NCBI RefSeq assembly: GCF_003025595.1
Contig: NZ_PYMI01000003.1
Location: 310,001-374,000 of the forward strand
DNA: 64,000 bases
Origin: Photobacterium ganghwense
GTDB lineage: Bacteria > Pseudomonadota > Gammaproteobacteria > Enterobacterales > Vibrionaceae
Direction of reading: 5' to 3'
Positions 18,566 to 28,603 of the stretch are shown here, piece after piece. Under the pieces are notes generated by a model. That model searched no databases and had not been told where the DNA came from. It saw nothing but the letters and a program-made list of their open reading frames with translations. A program made the translations under genes and the position numbers. Numbering within the stretch: position 1 is the stretch's first letter; every line of letters starts with the position of its first letter.

Positions 18566-20236
18566 ATGACTGAATCTTTTGCTCAGCTCTTTGAAGAGTC
18601 ACTAAAAGAAGTAGAAACACGTCAAGGTGCCATCGTTAAAGGTACTGTTGTAGCTATCGAAAACGGTTATGTACTGGTTGACGCAGGCCTGAAGTCTGAG
18701 TCTTCTATCCCTGCTGAAGAATTCAAGAACGCTGCTGGCGAAATTGAAATCGAAATCGGTGCAGAAGTTGACGTTGCTCTTGACGCTGTTGAAGACGGCT
18801 TTGGTGAAACTAAGCTTTCTCGTGAGAAAGCGAAGCGCCACGAAGCTTGGATCGTTCTAGAGAAAGCTTACGAAGACGCTGAAACTGTTGTTGGTATCAT
18901 CAACGGTAAAGTTAAAGGCGGCTTCACAGTTGAACTGAACGGTATCCGTGCGTTCCTACCAGGTTCACTGGTTGACGTTCGTCCAGTTCGTGACACTGCT
19001 CACCTGGAAAACAAAGAGCTAGAGTTCAAAGTAATCAAGCTAGACCAGAAGCGTAACAACGTAGTTGTTTCTCGCCGCGCAGTTATCGAATCTGAAAACA
19101 GCGTTGAGCGTGACGAACTGCTGGCTTCTCTACAAGAAGGCATGGAAGTTAAAGGTATCGTTAAGAACCTGACTGACTACGGTGCGTTCGTAGATCTGGG
19201 TGGTGTTGACGGTCTTCTGCACATCACTGACATGGCTTGGAAGCGCGTTAAGCACCCATCTGAAATCGTTAATGTTGGCGACGAGATCAACGTTAAAGTT
19301 CTTAAGTTCGACCGTGAGCGTACTCGCGTATCACTAGGCCTTAAGCAACTGGGCGAAGATCCATGGGTAGCTATCGCTAAGCGTTACCCAGAAGGCACTA
19401 AGCTGTCTGGTCGCGTAACTAACCTGACTGACTACGGCTGCTTCGTTGAAATCGAAGAAGGCGTTGAAGGTCTGGTACACGTTTCTGAGATGGATTGGAC
19501 TAACAAGAACATCCACCCATCTAAAGTTGTTAACGTGGGCGATGAAGTTGAAGTTATGGTTCTGGATATCGACGAAGAACGTCGTCGTATCAGCCTAGGT
19601 CTGAAACAGTGTAAAGCGAACCCATGGCAGTCATTTGCAGAAATGCAAGCTAAAGGCGATCGCGTAACTGGTAAGATCAAGTCAATCACTGACTTCGGTA
19701 TCTTCATCGGTCTTGACGGCGGCATCGACGGTCTGGTTCACCTGTCTGACATTTCTTGGAATGTTGCAGGCGAAGACGCTGTTCGTGACTTCAAGAAAGG
19801 CGACGAAATCTCTGCAGTTGTTCTGGCTGTTGACGCTGAGCGTGAGCGCATCTCTCTGGGCATCAAGCAAATCGAAGAAGATCCGTTCAACGGCTTCGTT
19901 GCTATGAACAAGAAAGGCGCTCTGGTAACTGGTACAGTTACTGCTGTTGACGCGAAAGGCGCAACTGTTGAGCTGGCTGAAGGTGTTGAAGGTTACCTGC
20001 GTGCATCTGAAGCTTCTGTTGACCGTGTTGAAGACGCAACTCTGGTTCTGTCTGTTGGCGATTCTGTTGAAGCTAAATTCACAGGCGTTGATCGTAAGAA
20101 CCGCGTAATCAACCTGTCAGTTCGCGCTAAAGACGTTGCTGAAGAGCAAGAAGCAATGGCTGCACTGAACAAGCAAGATGATGCTGCGTTCGGTAACGCT
20201 ATGGCTGACGCTTTCAAAGCTGCTAAAGGCGAATAA
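18566..20236 (+). CDS. rpsA: 30S ribosomal protein S1
   Basis: A 556-residue S1 with six S1/OB-fold repeats; the first two bind the ribosome and the rest bind mRNA. The repeats with motifs such as [17 protein letters not shown] and [18 protein letters not shown] are easily seen. The start codon has only a weak GAAG at 18554-18557; this matches E. coli rpsA, which lacks a strong Shine-Dalgarno and is translated through a structured leader under S1 autocontrol. The ending [11 protein letters not shown] equals the enteric one. Codon choice is strongly biased, as expected for a highly expressed gene. Confidence 0.98.
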   Translation: MTESFAQLFEESLKEVETRQGAIVKGTVVAIENGYVLVDAGLKSESSIPAEEFKNAAGEIEIEIGAEVDVALDAVEDGFGETKLSREKAKRHEAWIVLEKAYEDAETVVGIINGKVKGGFTVELNGIRAFLPGSLVDVRPVRDTAHLENKELEFKVIKLDQKRNNVVVSRRAVIESENSVERDELLASLQEGMEVKGIVKNLTDYGAFVDLGGVDGLLHITDMAWKRVKHPSEIVNVGDEINVKVLKFDRERTRVSLGLKQLGEDPWVAIAKRYPEGTKLSGRVTNLTDYGCFVEIEEGVEGLVHVSEMDWTNKNIHPSKVVNVGDEVEVMVLDIDEERRRISLGLKQCKANPWQSFAEMQAKGDRVTGKIKSITDFGIFIGLDGGIDGLVHLSDISWNVAGEDAVRDFKKGDEISAVVLAVDAERERISLGIKQIEEDPFNGFVAMNKKGALVTGTVTAVDAKGATVELAEGVEGYLRASEASVDRVEDATLVLSVGDSVEAKFTGVDRKNRVINLSVRAKDVAEEQEAMAALNKQDDAAFGNAMADAFKAAKGE

Positions 20237-20308
20237 TTGAGCATAGGGGGATCATTTTTCCCCCTAAGCGGTTATACTATTGAGAAACATACTAAAAACG
20301 GAGTGTTT

Positions 20309-20599
20309 ATGACAAAGTCTGAATTAATTGAAAGACTATGCAGTCAACAAACACATCTTTCTGCCAAACAGGTAGAAGATGCAATCAAGGAAATCCTTGA
20401 GCACATGGCTTCAACGCTCGCTGAAGGTGACCGTATTGAAATCCGTGGCTTTGGTAGCTTCTCTTTACATTACCGCGCTCCACGTGTAGGTCGTAACCCT
20501 AAAACCGGGGATAAGGTTGAGTTGGACGGCAAGTACGTTCCTCACTTTAAACCAGGTAAGGAATTACGCGACCGCGTTAACGCTTCAATTATTGGTTAA
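20309..20599 (+). CDS. ihfB: Integration host factor subunit beta
   Basis: A 96-residue member of the HU/IHF family, the beta half of the IHF heterodimer that bends DNA by about 160 degrees. The [21 protein letters not shown] arm carries the proline (in NPKTG) that intercalates into DNA. The ATG at 20309 has ACGGAG upstream; it lies 72 bp after rpsA, an order conserved in gammaproteobacteria. IHF also commonly assists sigma-54 promoters such as the psp promoter in this window. Confidence 0.97.
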   Translation: MTKSELIERLCSQQTHLSAKQVEDAIKEILEHMASTLAEGDRIEIRGFGSFSLHYRAPRVGRNPKTGDKVELDGKYVPHFKPGKELRDRVNASIIG

Positions 20600-20613
20600 C
20601 CGCGTATAAATAA

Positions 20614-20649
20614 AAAAACGGCATGCTGTTAAGTGTGCCGTTTTTTTTT
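20614..20649 (+). terminator. Rho-independent terminator of ihfB
   Basis: AAAACGGCA and TGCCGTTTT arms around a short loop, then a run of Ts. Confidence 0.88.
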
Positions 20650-20800
20650 ATGCGTTTTGATCATGGTCTGTAGAGCCAAAATCCTGCATAATCAGCCCAT
20701 ACCATCTGCCTTTACAGGTAAGCGAATTTTTTAAAACATAGAGCTTTTACTTTAGCAGATAGGTACAATCTATTTTTCATTCGAGTGAGAAGGATTCACG

Positions 20801-21085
20801 ATGAAGATACTGACTGTTCTCGTATTGGTTGCCTGCTTTTTACTTACCCTTGCGTTAGGCGCCCAGAACCAACAGCTTGTCAATTTTGACTATTTGCTCG
20901 CTCAGGGTGAGTTCCAGTTATCAACTCTGCTTGGCATTGCCTTCGGTGCCGGTTTTATCATTGGTTGGATGATTTGCGGCCTGCTGTATCTGAAAGCCCG
21001 CTTCACTAAAAATCGCCTAGGCAAAAAAGTGGCTAAACAGCAGAAAGAACTGGAGCAGTTACGCGCTGAGCCTGTTAAGGAATAA
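20801..21085 (+). CDS. lapA: Lipopolysaccharide assembly protein A
   Basis: A 94-residue inner-membrane protein (DUF1049) with two transmembrane helices (about 4-22 and 42-64) joined by a short loop with AQNQQLVNFDYL, and a basic coiled C-terminus in the cytoplasm. It works with LapB in controlling LpxC stability and LPS synthesis. AGAAGGA precedes the ATG, and lapB follows after six bases. Confidence 0.95.
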   Translation: MKILTVLVLVACFLLTLALGAQNQQLVNFDYLLAQGEFQLSTLLGIAFGAGFIIGWMICGLLYLKARFTKNRLGKKVAKQQKELEQLRAEPVKE

Positions 21086-21091
21086 TCGTTA

Positions 21092-22261
21092 ATGCTAGAG
21101 CTGTTGTTCCTGTTATTGCCGATTGCCGCCGGTTACGGCTGGTATATGGGTAACAGGAGCGCTAGTAACAAACAACAGGAGCAGTCTCACCACATGTCAC
21201 GTCAGTACGTGACGGGGTTAAACTTACTGCTGTCAGATCAGTCTGACAAAGCAGTTGATGTGTTTATTGAGCTGCTCCAAGTTGACAGTGAAACAATTGA
21301 TACGCACCTGGCTCTGGGGAATCTGTTCCGCAGCCGGGGCGAAGTCGATCGTGCTATCCGCATTCACCAAAACCTTATTGCACGTCCAAACCTGACCATT
21401 GACCAGCGCAATCTTGCATTGCAGCAATTGGCACAGGACTACATGGCCGCCGGCTTTTTTGACCGGGCCGAGAAAATTTTTGAGCAGCTGCTGGATGAGC
21501 CCGATCATCGCAAAGGGGCGCTGCAACAACTGCTGACCATATACCAGCAGACCCGCGAGTGGGATAAAGCCATTGAAATGGCGACGCAGCTGGTCAAAAT
21601 GGGGAAATCCCGGCTCAAGCATGACATTGCTCACTTCTGGTGTGAGATGGCGATGCTGGAAATGAGTGCGCAAAATCCGGATAAAGCCAAGCAGATGCTG
21701 AAAAAAGCCCTGTCGGTTGATAAATCCTGTGTTCGTGCAACGATTATGCTGGCGAAAATCCTGATCACTGAGGACGACTTTAAAGCGGCTGCCAAGCAAC
21801 TCGAAAAGGTGGTGGAGCAGGACATCGTCTTCGTTGGTGAGGCGCTGCCTTTGCTGCTGCAGTGTTATGAAGCCACAAATAATGAAGCCGGCTGGCTGCG
21901 TTTTCTGCACTATTGTGTGGAACATGAAGCTGGTTCAACCGCCGAGCTGATGTTAGCTGATGAAATTGCCAAGCGTGAGGGATCAACCTTAGCGCAGACG
22001 TTCATGACCCGGCAGCTCCAGAAAAATCCGACCATGAAGGGTTTTTATCAGCTGATGGAGTACCACCTGGACGAAGCCGAAGAAGGGCGGGCGAAAGACA
22101 GCCTGTCGACATTGCGCGGCCTGGTTGGTGAGCAGTTGAAAACCAAGCCTCATTATCGGTGCAGCCAGTGTGGATTTGCGACGCACTCTCTATACTGGCA
22201 GTGTCCTTCCTGTAAAGGGTGGGGATCCGTCAAACCGATTCGTGGTCTTGATGGTGAATAA
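21092..22261 (+). CDS. lapB: Lipopolysaccharide assembly protein B
   Basis: A 389-residue LapB (YciM). The N-terminal helix (about 2-18) anchors it to the inner membrane; nine or so TPR-like repeats fill residues 35-330; the C-terminus is a rubredoxin-like metal-binding domain with CSQCGF and CPSCKGW. It brings LpxC to the FtsH protease and so limits lipid A synthesis. It is co-transcribed with lapA and ends at a strong terminator. The lapA-lapB-pyrF order is conserved with E. coli. Confidence 0.97.
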   Translation: MLELLFLLLPIAAGYGWYMGNRSASNKQQEQSHHMSRQYVTGLNLLLSDQSDKAVDVFIELLQVDSETIDTHLALGNLFRSRGEVDRAIRIHQNLIARPNLTIDQRNLALQQLAQDYMAAGFFDRAEKIFEQLLDEPDHRKGALQQLLTIYQQTREWDKAIEMATQLVKMGKSRLKHDIAHFWCEMAMLEMSAQNPDKAKQMLKKALSVDKSCVRATIMLAKILITEDDFKAAAKQLEKVVEQDIVFVGEALPLLLQCYEATNNEAGWLRFLHYCVEHEAGSTAELMLADEIAKREGSTLAQTFMTRQLQKNPTMKGFYQLMEYHLDEAEEGRAKDSLSTLRGLVGEQLKTKPHYRCSQCGFATHSLYWQCPSCKGWGSVKPIRGLDGE

Positions 22262-22270
22262 GCATTCTTG

Positions 22271-22302
22271 AAAGCCCGTTCAGCAATGAACGGGCTTTTT
22301 TG
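22271..22302 (+). terminator. Rho-independent terminator of lapB
   Basis: Perfect 12-bp stem AAAGCCCGTTCA/TGAACGGGCTTT with loop GCAA, then Ts. Confidence 0.95.
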
Positions 22303-22494
22303 TATTTAGTCTTTTCGCAATTAACCTCGCCTGACAAACGATTGGTCTCCTGAGAAAAGTGTCACTTTTGGTGCTTTTGTCGAAAAGCTTAAAAAATTCT
22401 CGATAAATGGACATTTTATTGTACAATCCTGACCGCCCTCAGCGCGCCTGTGCTCGCCGGGTGATTTGTGAACCGTAACTCAGCAGGAGATGCC

Positions 22495-23190
22495 ATGTTA
22501 GATCCAAAAGTCATTGTTGCACTCGACTATCCAAGCCAGGACGAAGCCTTAGCTTTTGTTGACCGGATTGAGCCGGGTAGTTGTCGATTAAAAGTCGGCA
22601 AAGAGATGTTTACTTATTTTGGCCCTGATTTTGTGCGTAAACTGCATGATCGGGGCCATTCTGTATTCCTGGACCTAAAATTTCATGACATTCCGAATAC
22701 CTGTTCCCGCGCGGTAGCGGCGGCTGCGGAACTGGGTGTATGGATGGTCAATGTCCATGCCAGCGGTGGTGAGCGTATGATGGCTGCATCACGTGATATT
22801 CTTGAGCCTTATGGCAAAGATCGTCCGTTGCTGATTGCGGTGACTGTACTGACCAGCATGGAAGCTTCTGATTTGCGTGGTATTGGTATTACAGCCGAGC
22901 CTCAGGAGCATGTACTGAATCTGGCGCGTCTGACGAAAAACAGCGGTCTTGATGGGGTCGTGTGTTCTGCTCAGGAAGCCAGCATGCTGAAATCAGAGCT
23001 GGGTACTGAATTTAAACTGGTGACGCCTGGTATTCGCCCAGCAGGCAGTGCCGCAGGTGATCAGCGCCGTGTGATGACACCGGTTGAAGCGGTACAGGCG
23101 GGTTCCGATTATCTGGTGATTGGCCGTCCGATTACACAGGCCGCAGATCCAGCCGCTGTGCTGGCTGAAATTAACCAGAGCCTGTCTTAA
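22495..23190 (+). CDS. pyrF: Orotidine 5'-phosphate decarboxylase
   Basis: A 231-residue decarboxylase that forms UMP from OMP. The barrel starts at VIVALDYPS; the catalytic [10 protein letters not shown] (Lys-x4-Asp arrangement) lies near residues 59-70; VTPGIRP and the phosphate-binding VIGRPIT are present near the C-terminus. The ATG at 22495 has AGCAGGAGA upstream. A perfect 11-bp hairpin and a 12-copy heptanucleotide repeat follow the stop codon. Confidence 0.97.
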   Translation: MLDPKVIVALDYPSQDEALAFVDRIEPGSCRLKVGKEMFTYFGPDFVRKLHDRGHSVFLDLKFHDIPNTCSRAVAAAAELGVWMVNVHASGGERMMAASRDILEPYGKDRPLLIAVTVLTSMEASDLRGIGITAEPQEHVLNLARLTKNSGLDGVVCSAQEASMLKSELGTEFKLVTPGIRPAGSAAGDQRRVMTPVEAVQAGSDYLVIGRPITQAADPAAVLAEINQSLS

Positions 23191-23197
23191 TGTCATC

Positions 23198-23224
23198 AAC
23201 TGGCTCTGGTGTTCAGAGCCAGTT
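23198..23224 (+). terminator. Hairpin after pyrF, possible terminator
   Basis: Perfect 11-bp stem AACTGGCTCTG/CAGAGCCAGTT with loop GTGTT, eight bases after the pyrF stop. There is no immediate T-run, so termination may be weak or the stem may only protect the 3' end. Confidence 0.55.
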
Positions 23225-23249
23225 GCATTGCCCTGTCAGTGTTTTATTC

Positions 23250-23333
23250 TTCTTGCTTCTTGCTTCTTGCTTCTTGCTTCTTGCTTCTTGCTTCTTGCTT
23301 CTTGCTTCTTGCTTCTTGCTTCTTGCTTCTTGC
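23250..23333. repeat. (TTCTTGC)12 perfect heptanucleotide repeat
   Basis: Twelve exact copies of TTCTTGC (GCAAGAA on the other strand) run without interruption between pyrF and the MgtC/DUF4010 gene. The array keeps several frames open by chance but codes for no plausible protein. Confidence 0.97.
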
Positions 23334-23496
23334 TGCTGCAGAACCGTATGGTTCGACTGGCACTGTCATCGAGCCTATGCCTTTTAGGGCATTATGATGT
23401 GCTTCACTGATGATAAATCGTGACAAAGCAGGCAGTTATCTTTTCCTGTCCGGCCTACACTGAATACAAAACTGAGTATTGTTCCCCAGTTGCCCC

Positions 23497-23512
23497 CCGA
23501 TAAGCTTATCGG
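23497..23512. promoter_or_regulatory. Perfect 16-bp palindrome upstream of the MgtC/DUF4010 gene
   Basis: CCGATAAGCTTATCGG is fully self-complementary and is flanked by CCCC and GGGG, about 105 bp before the start codon. It could be an operator for a dimeric regulator or a stem in the leader RNA. Confidence 0.4.
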
Positions 23513-23615
23513 CGTGGGGCCATGCTGAAGGTGTGCGCTCGAACGCCGAACCGCCTCAGTGAAGGTCAGAGTATACCAATATCCGGTATGACAGCCATCG
23601 ATACGGAAGCGCGAT

Positions 23616-24884
23616 ATGGAAACCACCCTGGATCTGTCTTCTCCTTTTGTTCGTCTTGCAATCGCCCTGTTGCTGGGGGCGATCATTGGTATTCAACGCG
23701 GCTGGGTAGAGCGTAATGAAGCTGCTGGCAGTCGGGTAGCAGGCATCCGGACATATTCACTGATTGGCCTGCTCGGTGGGGTTTGTGGGCTGTTAGCCAG
23801 TTTATACTCGGAGCTGTTTTTGGGTCTGTCCTTCCTTGGCCTGGCTGTGATCATTACTGTGGCCTACGCTTACCGTCTGCGGAGCCAGGCGAATTTGAGT
23901 ATTACCGGCTTGATAGGGATGCTGCTGACGTTTCTGCTTGGCGCACTGGCCGTGGTCGAGAACCCAGCGCTGGCGGCATCTGCTGCGGTAATCACCGCCA
24001 TTATTCTCGACAACAAGCGTGAGCTGCATGATGCCCTGTCTAAGCTGCAGGAGTACGAGCTGGATGCGGCTTTGCGCCTGCTGCTGATTTCTGTGGTGAT
24101 GCTGCCGTTGTTGCCCAATGAGCAAGTGGGCCCTTTTAATGCGATAAATCCTTACGAAATCTGGTGGATGGTTGTCCTGATTGCCAGTATCTCGTTTATC
24201 GGCTACTTCGCCATGAAGATCGGCGGAGCTGAAAAGGGGATTCTGCTGACCTGTCTGTTTGCTGGCCTTAGCTCTTCGACGGCGCTGACACTGCAGTTTT
24301 CTAACCTTTCCAAACAGCAGCCTCGGTTGTGTGGGCTGCTCGCGAGTGGCATTTTACTCAGCTGCGGCACTATGTTCCCGCGTATTTTGTTCATCAGTTA
24401 CGTGATTAACTCATCGCTGTTGAGCCTGCTCTGGTTGCCGATGACGGCCATGATGGTCGGTTTCTATCTGCCTGCCGCTTGGATCTGGAAAAAAAATAAA
24501 ATGGACAGCCAGACCAACCCTGAAATGAAACAAAACCCGTTGGCACTTTCCTCAGCCTTGATGTTTGGTTTGGGGTTGATGCTGATTATATTGCTGGCGA
24601 CCGCATTACAGCAGTGGTTTGGCAATACCGGGACCCTGATTCTGTCGGCGATTTCCGGGATCACCGATGTTGATGCCATCACGCTGGCATTGGGACGGCA
24701 GAGTATCGACACATTGACGCTGACGACGGCTGCCACCGGGATCTTCATTGCCTCGGCGGTTAACAGCTTGGTGAAAATGGGAATGGCGGTGGTTATTGGT
24801 GATAGCCGAATGGCAAAATTCGTGGTCTGGCCAATTCTTCTGGCGGTGGCTCTGGGGGCGGGCTCTGTGGTTCTGATGAGCTGA
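23616..24884 (+). CDS. MgtC/DUF4010-family membrane protein
   Basis: A 422-residue polytopic membrane protein. The N-terminal part (about 1-135) resembles the MgtC/SapB family, with LGAIIGIQRGW near the start and conserved GIRTYSLIGLLGG; the rest is DUF4010, with about 12 membrane helices in total and an NSLVKMGMAVVIGD segment near the end. MgtC proteins are linked to magnesium homeostasis and virulence, but the role of the DUF4010 fusion type is unknown. The SapB in this family name is unrelated to the peptide-transport gene sapB next door. The start lies after a gap of 425 bp that contains a microsatellite and a palindrome. Confidence 0.85.
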   Translation: METTLDLSSPFVRLAIALLLGAIIGIQRGWVERNEAAGSRVAGIRTYSLIGLLGGVCGLLASLYSELFLGLSFLGLAVIITVAYAYRLRSQANLSITGLIGMLLTFLLGALAVVENPALAASAAVITAIILDNKRELHDALSKLQEYELDAALRLLLISVVMLPLLPNEQVGPFNAINPYEIWWMVVLIASISFIGYFAMKIGGAEKGILLTCLFAGLSSSTALTLQFSNLSKQQPRLCGLLASGILLSCGTMFPRILFISYVINSSLLSLLWLPMTAMMVGFYLPAAWIWKKNKMDSQTNPEMKQNPLALSSALMFGLGLMLIILLATALQQWFGNTGTLILSAISGITDVDAITLALGRQSIDTLTLTTAATGIFIASAVNSLVKMGMAVVIGDSRMAKFVVWPILLAVALGAGSVVLMS

Positions 24885-24943
24885 GCAAGGTTTGTTGTGC
24901 TGACACGTGGATAGTGCCAGCACATGCAAAGGGTCACACCCGC

Positions 24944-25768
24944 TCAGTACTCGATTTTGGGTGTCACGCTGCTGAGACGGTTGGTCCGGTCGTGGGCGGG
25001 GGCTGAAAAATGGCTGTCGAGCAGTTTCTGGGTCAGTGGATGTTGAGGGTTGTTGAAGACCTCCAGAGTCGGGCCTTGTTCGACCACGTCTCCGGTCTGC
25101 ATGACCATCACCTTATCGGTGAAGTGTTTGATTACCCCCATATGCTGTGACACATAGATGTAGGACAGCCCCATCTCTTCCTGCAGTTCCAGCAGCAGGT
25201 TGATGATTTGCGAACGCATCGACATATCCAGACCGTTCAGTGCTTCGTCTGCCACGATGATACAAGGCTGAAGAATCAGTGCCCGGGCGAGAGAAACCCG
25301 CTGTTTCTGGCCGGTTGCCAGCATTTGTGGGTAAAAGTACGCATGTTCGGGTAACAGGCCAACCCGTTTCAGGGTCTCCATGATTCGACGCTCACGTGCC
25401 TGCGGGGTCATCTGGGTGTTTCGTTTTAATGGTCCTTCCAGGATCTTACCAATCTGAATGCGCGGGTTCAGGGAGGTGTTGGGATCCTGAAAGATCATCC
25501 GGATCAGCTTGCAGCGGGTCTGGTAGTCACGGTGAGCCAGTGGTTCGCCGTTGACACGAATAATCCCTTCCGTTGGCTCGACTACACCGGCCAGCATTTT
25601 GGCCAGTGTTGATTTGCCGGATCCGTTTTCACCGATGAACGCGATGGTTTCACCGGCTTCCAGCGAAAAGGAAACCGGTTTCACCGCTTCAATAGTACGA
25701 CGATGAAACAGGCCTGAGCGATAGTGGTAATCTTTTTTGAGGTTCTCGACCTCTAGCAGCGCGCTCAT
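24944..25768 (-). CDS. sapF: Peptide ABC transporter ATP-binding protein SapF
   Basis: A 274-residue ABC ATPase. Walker A is GENGSGKST, the signature region is the SapF-type [15 protein letters not shown] instead of LSGGQ, Walker B is [13 protein letters not shown] and the H-loop lies in YVSQHMG. The gene is the last of sapABCDF and overlaps sapD by four bases. The Sap system imports cationic peptides and is tied to antimicrobial peptide resistance and potassium uptake in enterics. It converges with the MgtC/DUF4010 gene; a weak hairpin (TGTGCTG/CAGCACA) lies in the short gap. Confidence 0.95.
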   Translation of the reverse strand: MSALLEVENLKKDYHYRSGLFHRRTIEAVKPVSFSLEAGETIAFIGENGSGKSTLAKMLAGVVEPTEGIIRVNGEPLAHRDYQTRCKLIRMIFQDPNTSLNPRIQIGKILEGPLKRNTQMTPQARERRIMETLKRVGLLPEHAYFYPQMLATGQKQRVSLARALILQPCIIVADEALNGLDMSMRSQIINLLLELQEEMGLSYIYVSQHMGVIKHFTDKVMVMQTGDVVEQGPTLEVFNNPQHPLTQKLLDSHFSAPAHDRTNRLSSVTPKIEY

Positions 25769-26766
25769 TTATTGGTTTCCTCCATATTCAGCGGGAAGTG
25801 GCAGCTGAATTTATGGTTTTTAATCTTCCGTCGCTTCGGTACTTCGACGCATTTGCGCTGGGCGTGCGGGCAGCGGGGGCCCAATCGGCAACCAATCGGT
25901 AAGTGCTGCAACGGTGGGATCGAGCCGGGCAGGGTTTCCAGCTTACTTTTGTGCGGCAGGATATCGAGGTTGAAATCCGGCATCGCGCGCAGCAGGGCTT
26001 CGGTGTATGGATGATGCGGCGATTCCAACAGTTGCTGGCGGCTGCCGGACTCCACAGACTGGCCGCAGTACATCACGGTGATGCGGTCGGCCCATTGGGT
26101 TACGGCACTCAAGTCATGACTGACCAGCAAAATGGTGGTATTGCCGAGTTGGTTCATCCGGCTGAGCAGACGGAAAATCTGCGCTTGCGTGATCGGGTCC
26201 AGGTCATTGGTCGGTTCATCGGCAATGAGCAGGCGCGGGCGGTTAGCAATGGCCATGGCAATCATGACTTTTTGGCACTCACCGTCCGTCAGTTCGTACG
26301 GATAGCTGCGCATGACCCGGCGGTGCTCTTTAATCCCGACTTTATGGAGCAGGGCAATCGCCTGTTTTTGACGCCAGTGGAAGCGTTGCCAGAAATGTCC
26401 GTTGAAAGAGGACGATGGAATCGCTTCTTCCAACTGCGCCCCGACGTGCTCGCTGGGATCCAGACACGATGACGGTTCCTGGAAAATCATCGCAATTTCC
26501 CGGCCAACAACCTTTCGGCGCTCGCGTGGTGACAGGGCCAGCAGATCAATATCTCCCAGACGCAAACGGTCTGCGCTGACACGCCAGTTGGCTTTGGTCA
26601 CCCCGGCAATCGCCTTGGCAACCAGACTTTTTCCTGACCCTGACTCACCCACAAGACCGCGGACTTCACCTTCATTGATGGTTAGGCTCATCCTGTCAAC
26701 AGCTTTGACCATCCCTTGTGGGGTGTCGATTTCAATCGTCAGGTTTCGAATATCTAACAGTGGCAT
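25765..26766 (-). CDS. sapD: Peptide ABC transporter ATP-binding protein SapD
   Basis: A 333-residue ABC ATPase with Walker [13 protein letters not shown], signature-like ELTDGECQK, Walker [14 protein letters not shown] and the oligopeptide-transporter C-terminal domain with CRLGPRCP and further cysteines. E. coli SapD also supplies ATP-dependent support to Trk potassium channels. The start overlaps the sapC stop by one base, and the end overlaps sapF. Confidence 0.96.
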   Translation of the reverse strand: MPLLDIRNLTIEIDTPQGMVKAVDRMSLTINEGEVRGLVGESGSGKSLVAKAIAGVTKANWRVSADRLRLGDIDLLALSPRERRKVVGREIAMIFQEPSSCLDPSEHVGAQLEEAIPSSSFNGHFWQRFHWRQKQAIALLHKVGIKEHRRVMRSYPYELTDGECQKVMIAMAIANRPRLLIADEPTNDLDPITQAQIFRLLSRMNQLGNTTILLVSHDLSAVTQWADRITVMYCGQSVESGSRQQLLESPHHPYTEALLRAMPDFNLDILPHKSKLETLPGSIPPLQHLPIGCRLGPRCPHAQRKCVEVPKRRKIKNHKFSCHFPLNMEETNK

Positions 26767-27653
26767 TAGTCAATCCCCGCATTAATGGCCTGGCGGAGTC
26801 CTTCTCCTACTAAGTTTACCACTAACACACTGAAGGTAATGGCCAGACCCGGTAATGTAACAGTCCATGGGGCCAGATAAATCAGTTCAATCGAATCGCC
26901 CAGCATGGCTCCCCACTCCGGCTGCGGTGCCTGAGCACCCAGCCCGAGAAAACCTAGGGCGGCAATATCGAGGATCGCGATGGAAATCGCACGCGTCAGC
27001 TCGTTGGTCAGCACGGTCAAAATATTCGGCAGTATCGAGTTATACAGCAGGTAGAAGTTATTGGCGCCGTCCAAACGGGCCGCGATGATATAGTCTTTTT
27101 CTACTTCGGTATGCACTGCCAGGTATACCGCGCGGATAAATCGCGGGATCAGGGCCAGCCAGATAGCCAGCAGGATGTTCACTTCCCCCGGCCCCATGTA
27201 GGCTACAACGATAATGGCGAGTAGCAGGGAAGGGATAGACATTACGGTATCCAAAACGTGGTTCAGGAAGCTGGATTTCAGACCCTGAGTCATCCCGGCC
27301 AGGACGCCAATTAGAATACCGATCACGGCAGAGGCCAGCGCGATGAGCACGGCGTAGCCGAATGTGAGCTGTGAGCCCAGAATCAGGCGGCTGAGAATAT
27401 CGCGACCCAGATCATCGGTGCCGAAGAAAAATTCCACATGGCCGCTTGGATCCCAGGAGGGCGGCATCAACAGCTCACCAACCTGGCTGGCCGGCGCATA
27501 CGGAGCCAGCAGCGGGGCCGCCAGCGTCACCAAAATCAGTAAAATAAGGCACCAGAAACCAAAAAAGGCGATCGAATTGGCGCGGAAGTTTTGCCAGGCG
27601 CGCTCCCATTGCGTCGGGATCTTGGTTTCCTGGTAAATGTTATTTGATAGCAT
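26766..27653 (-). CDS. sapC: Peptide ABC transporter permease SapC
   Basis: A 295-residue permease with six membrane helices, the DPP/OPP N-terminal segment [15 protein letters not shown] and the EAA-like loop [19 protein letters not shown] that contacts the ATPases. The ATG at 27653 has AAGGA upstream and gives the same length as E. coli SapC; the longer frame to 27734 overlaps sapB deeply. It overlaps the sapB stop by 14 bases. Confidence 0.95.
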   Translation of the reverse strand: MLSNNIYQETKIPTQWERAWQNFRANSIAFFGFWCLILLILVTLAAPLLAPYAPASQVGELLMPPSWDPSGHVEFFFGTDDLGRDILSRLILGSQLTFGYAVLIALASAVIGILIGVLAGMTQGLKSSFLNHVLDTVMSIPSLLLAIIVVAYMGPGEVNILLAIWLALIPRFIRAVYLAVHTEVEKDYIIAARLDGANNFYLLYNSILPNILTVLTNELTRAISIAILDIAALGFLGLGAQAPQPEWGAMLGDSIELIYLAPWTVTLPGLAITFSVLVVNLVGEGLRQAINAGID

Positions 27654-28602
27654 ACCATTCCTTGCGCACAAGCGGGTTAACGAAGGCACCAGCCAGATCA
27701 GACAGAATATTGGCCAGCAGGATAAAGCTGCCAACCGTTATTACGCCAGCCTGAATCGCCACATAGTTTTGCGCCGAAATGGCATCGAGTAGCCAGCGCC
27801 CGATGCCCGGCCAGTTGAAGATAGACTCGGTCAGCATGGCAAAGGTCATCATGGTCGAAAACTGCATCCCCAACTTAGGAATAATCGGCGGAATGGCGTT
27901 GCGCAGCACGTGGCGAGTGATGATTTCAAACATCGACAGACCCTTAGTTTGCGCGACTTTGATAAAGTTCTGATCCATCACATCCGAAACTGACGCCCGG
28001 GTCAGGCGAATAACTTCGGTGGTGGGTGCCATGGCCAGTACCAGAGTGGGCAGGATCAAATGGCTGATGACGTTCATCAGTGCTTCGGCGCGATAAGGCT
28101 GTGGTGACAGCATCACGTCGAACAGGGCAACCCCCGTCACCGGTTCAATTTCGTACAGCAGGCTGAACCGACCGGAAACCGGCAGCAGGCCCAGCTTCAG
28201 CGAAAACAGCATAATCAGCAGCAACGCCAGCCAGAACAGCGGAATTGAGTAGCCGACCAGAGTCACGGAGGAGATCACCGTGTCGATGAACCGGCCCCGT
28301 TTAACTCCGGCCAGCGTGCCCAGCGGAATCCCCACGACCAGAGATAAAATGAAGGCAAAGAAACAGAGTTCCAACGTCGCCGGAAAAACTGCGATCACTT
28401 CTTGCACAATAGGCACACCTGCCTGATTCATACCGAGGTTGCCAAAGCGCAGGTTATCCAGGTAAATGAACCAGCCCGACCAGAAAGAGCGCACGCTCCA
28501 GAAAGATTCAGGATCCAGGCGGAGAATACTGTAGCCAATCAGGGTTAGGATCAGCATGGTAATGATGAACAGGTTTAACCGTCGAATCGTATAAATAAAC
28601 AT
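27640..28602 (-). CDS. sapB: Peptide ABC transporter permease SapB
   Basis: A 320-residue permease of the DppB/OppB type with an N-terminal membrane helix, the VVGIPLGTLAG region and the EAA-like loop TKGLSMFEIITRHVLRNAIPP (split over two lines of evidence: TKGLSMFE then HVLRNAIPP). The ATG at 28602 begins one base after the sapA stop and matches E. coli SapB (MIIFTLRR). It forms the membrane pore with SapC. Confidence 0.95.
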   Translation of the reverse strand: MFIYTIRRLNLFIITMLILTLIGYSILRLDPESFWSVRSFWSGWFIYLDNLRFGNLGMNQAGVPIVQEVIAVFPATLELCFFAFILSLVVGIPLGTLAGVKRGRFIDTVISSVTLVGYSIPLFWLALLLIMLFSLKLGLLPVSGRFSLLYEIEPVTGVALFDVMLSPQPYRAEALMNVISHLILPTLVLAMAPTTEVIRLTRASVSDVMDQNFIKVAQTKGLSMFEIITRHVLRNAIPPIIPKLGMQFSTMMTFAMLTESIFNWPGIGRWLLDAISAQNYVAIQAGVITVGSFILLANILSDLAGAFVNPLVRKEWYAIK

Positions 28603-28603
28603 A

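Noticed and set aside
23190..23387. ORF running through the (TTCTTGC)12 repeat, starting at the pyrF stop (TAATG)
   Set aside because: The frame is open only because the heptamer lacks stops in several frames; the product is a meaningless Leu/Ala/Ser/Cys/Phe repeat with no ribosome-binding site.
24897..24925. Hairpin TGTGCTG/CAGCACA between the MgtC-like gene and sapF as a terminator
   Set aside because: Large loop and no T-run on either strand; kept only as a remark.
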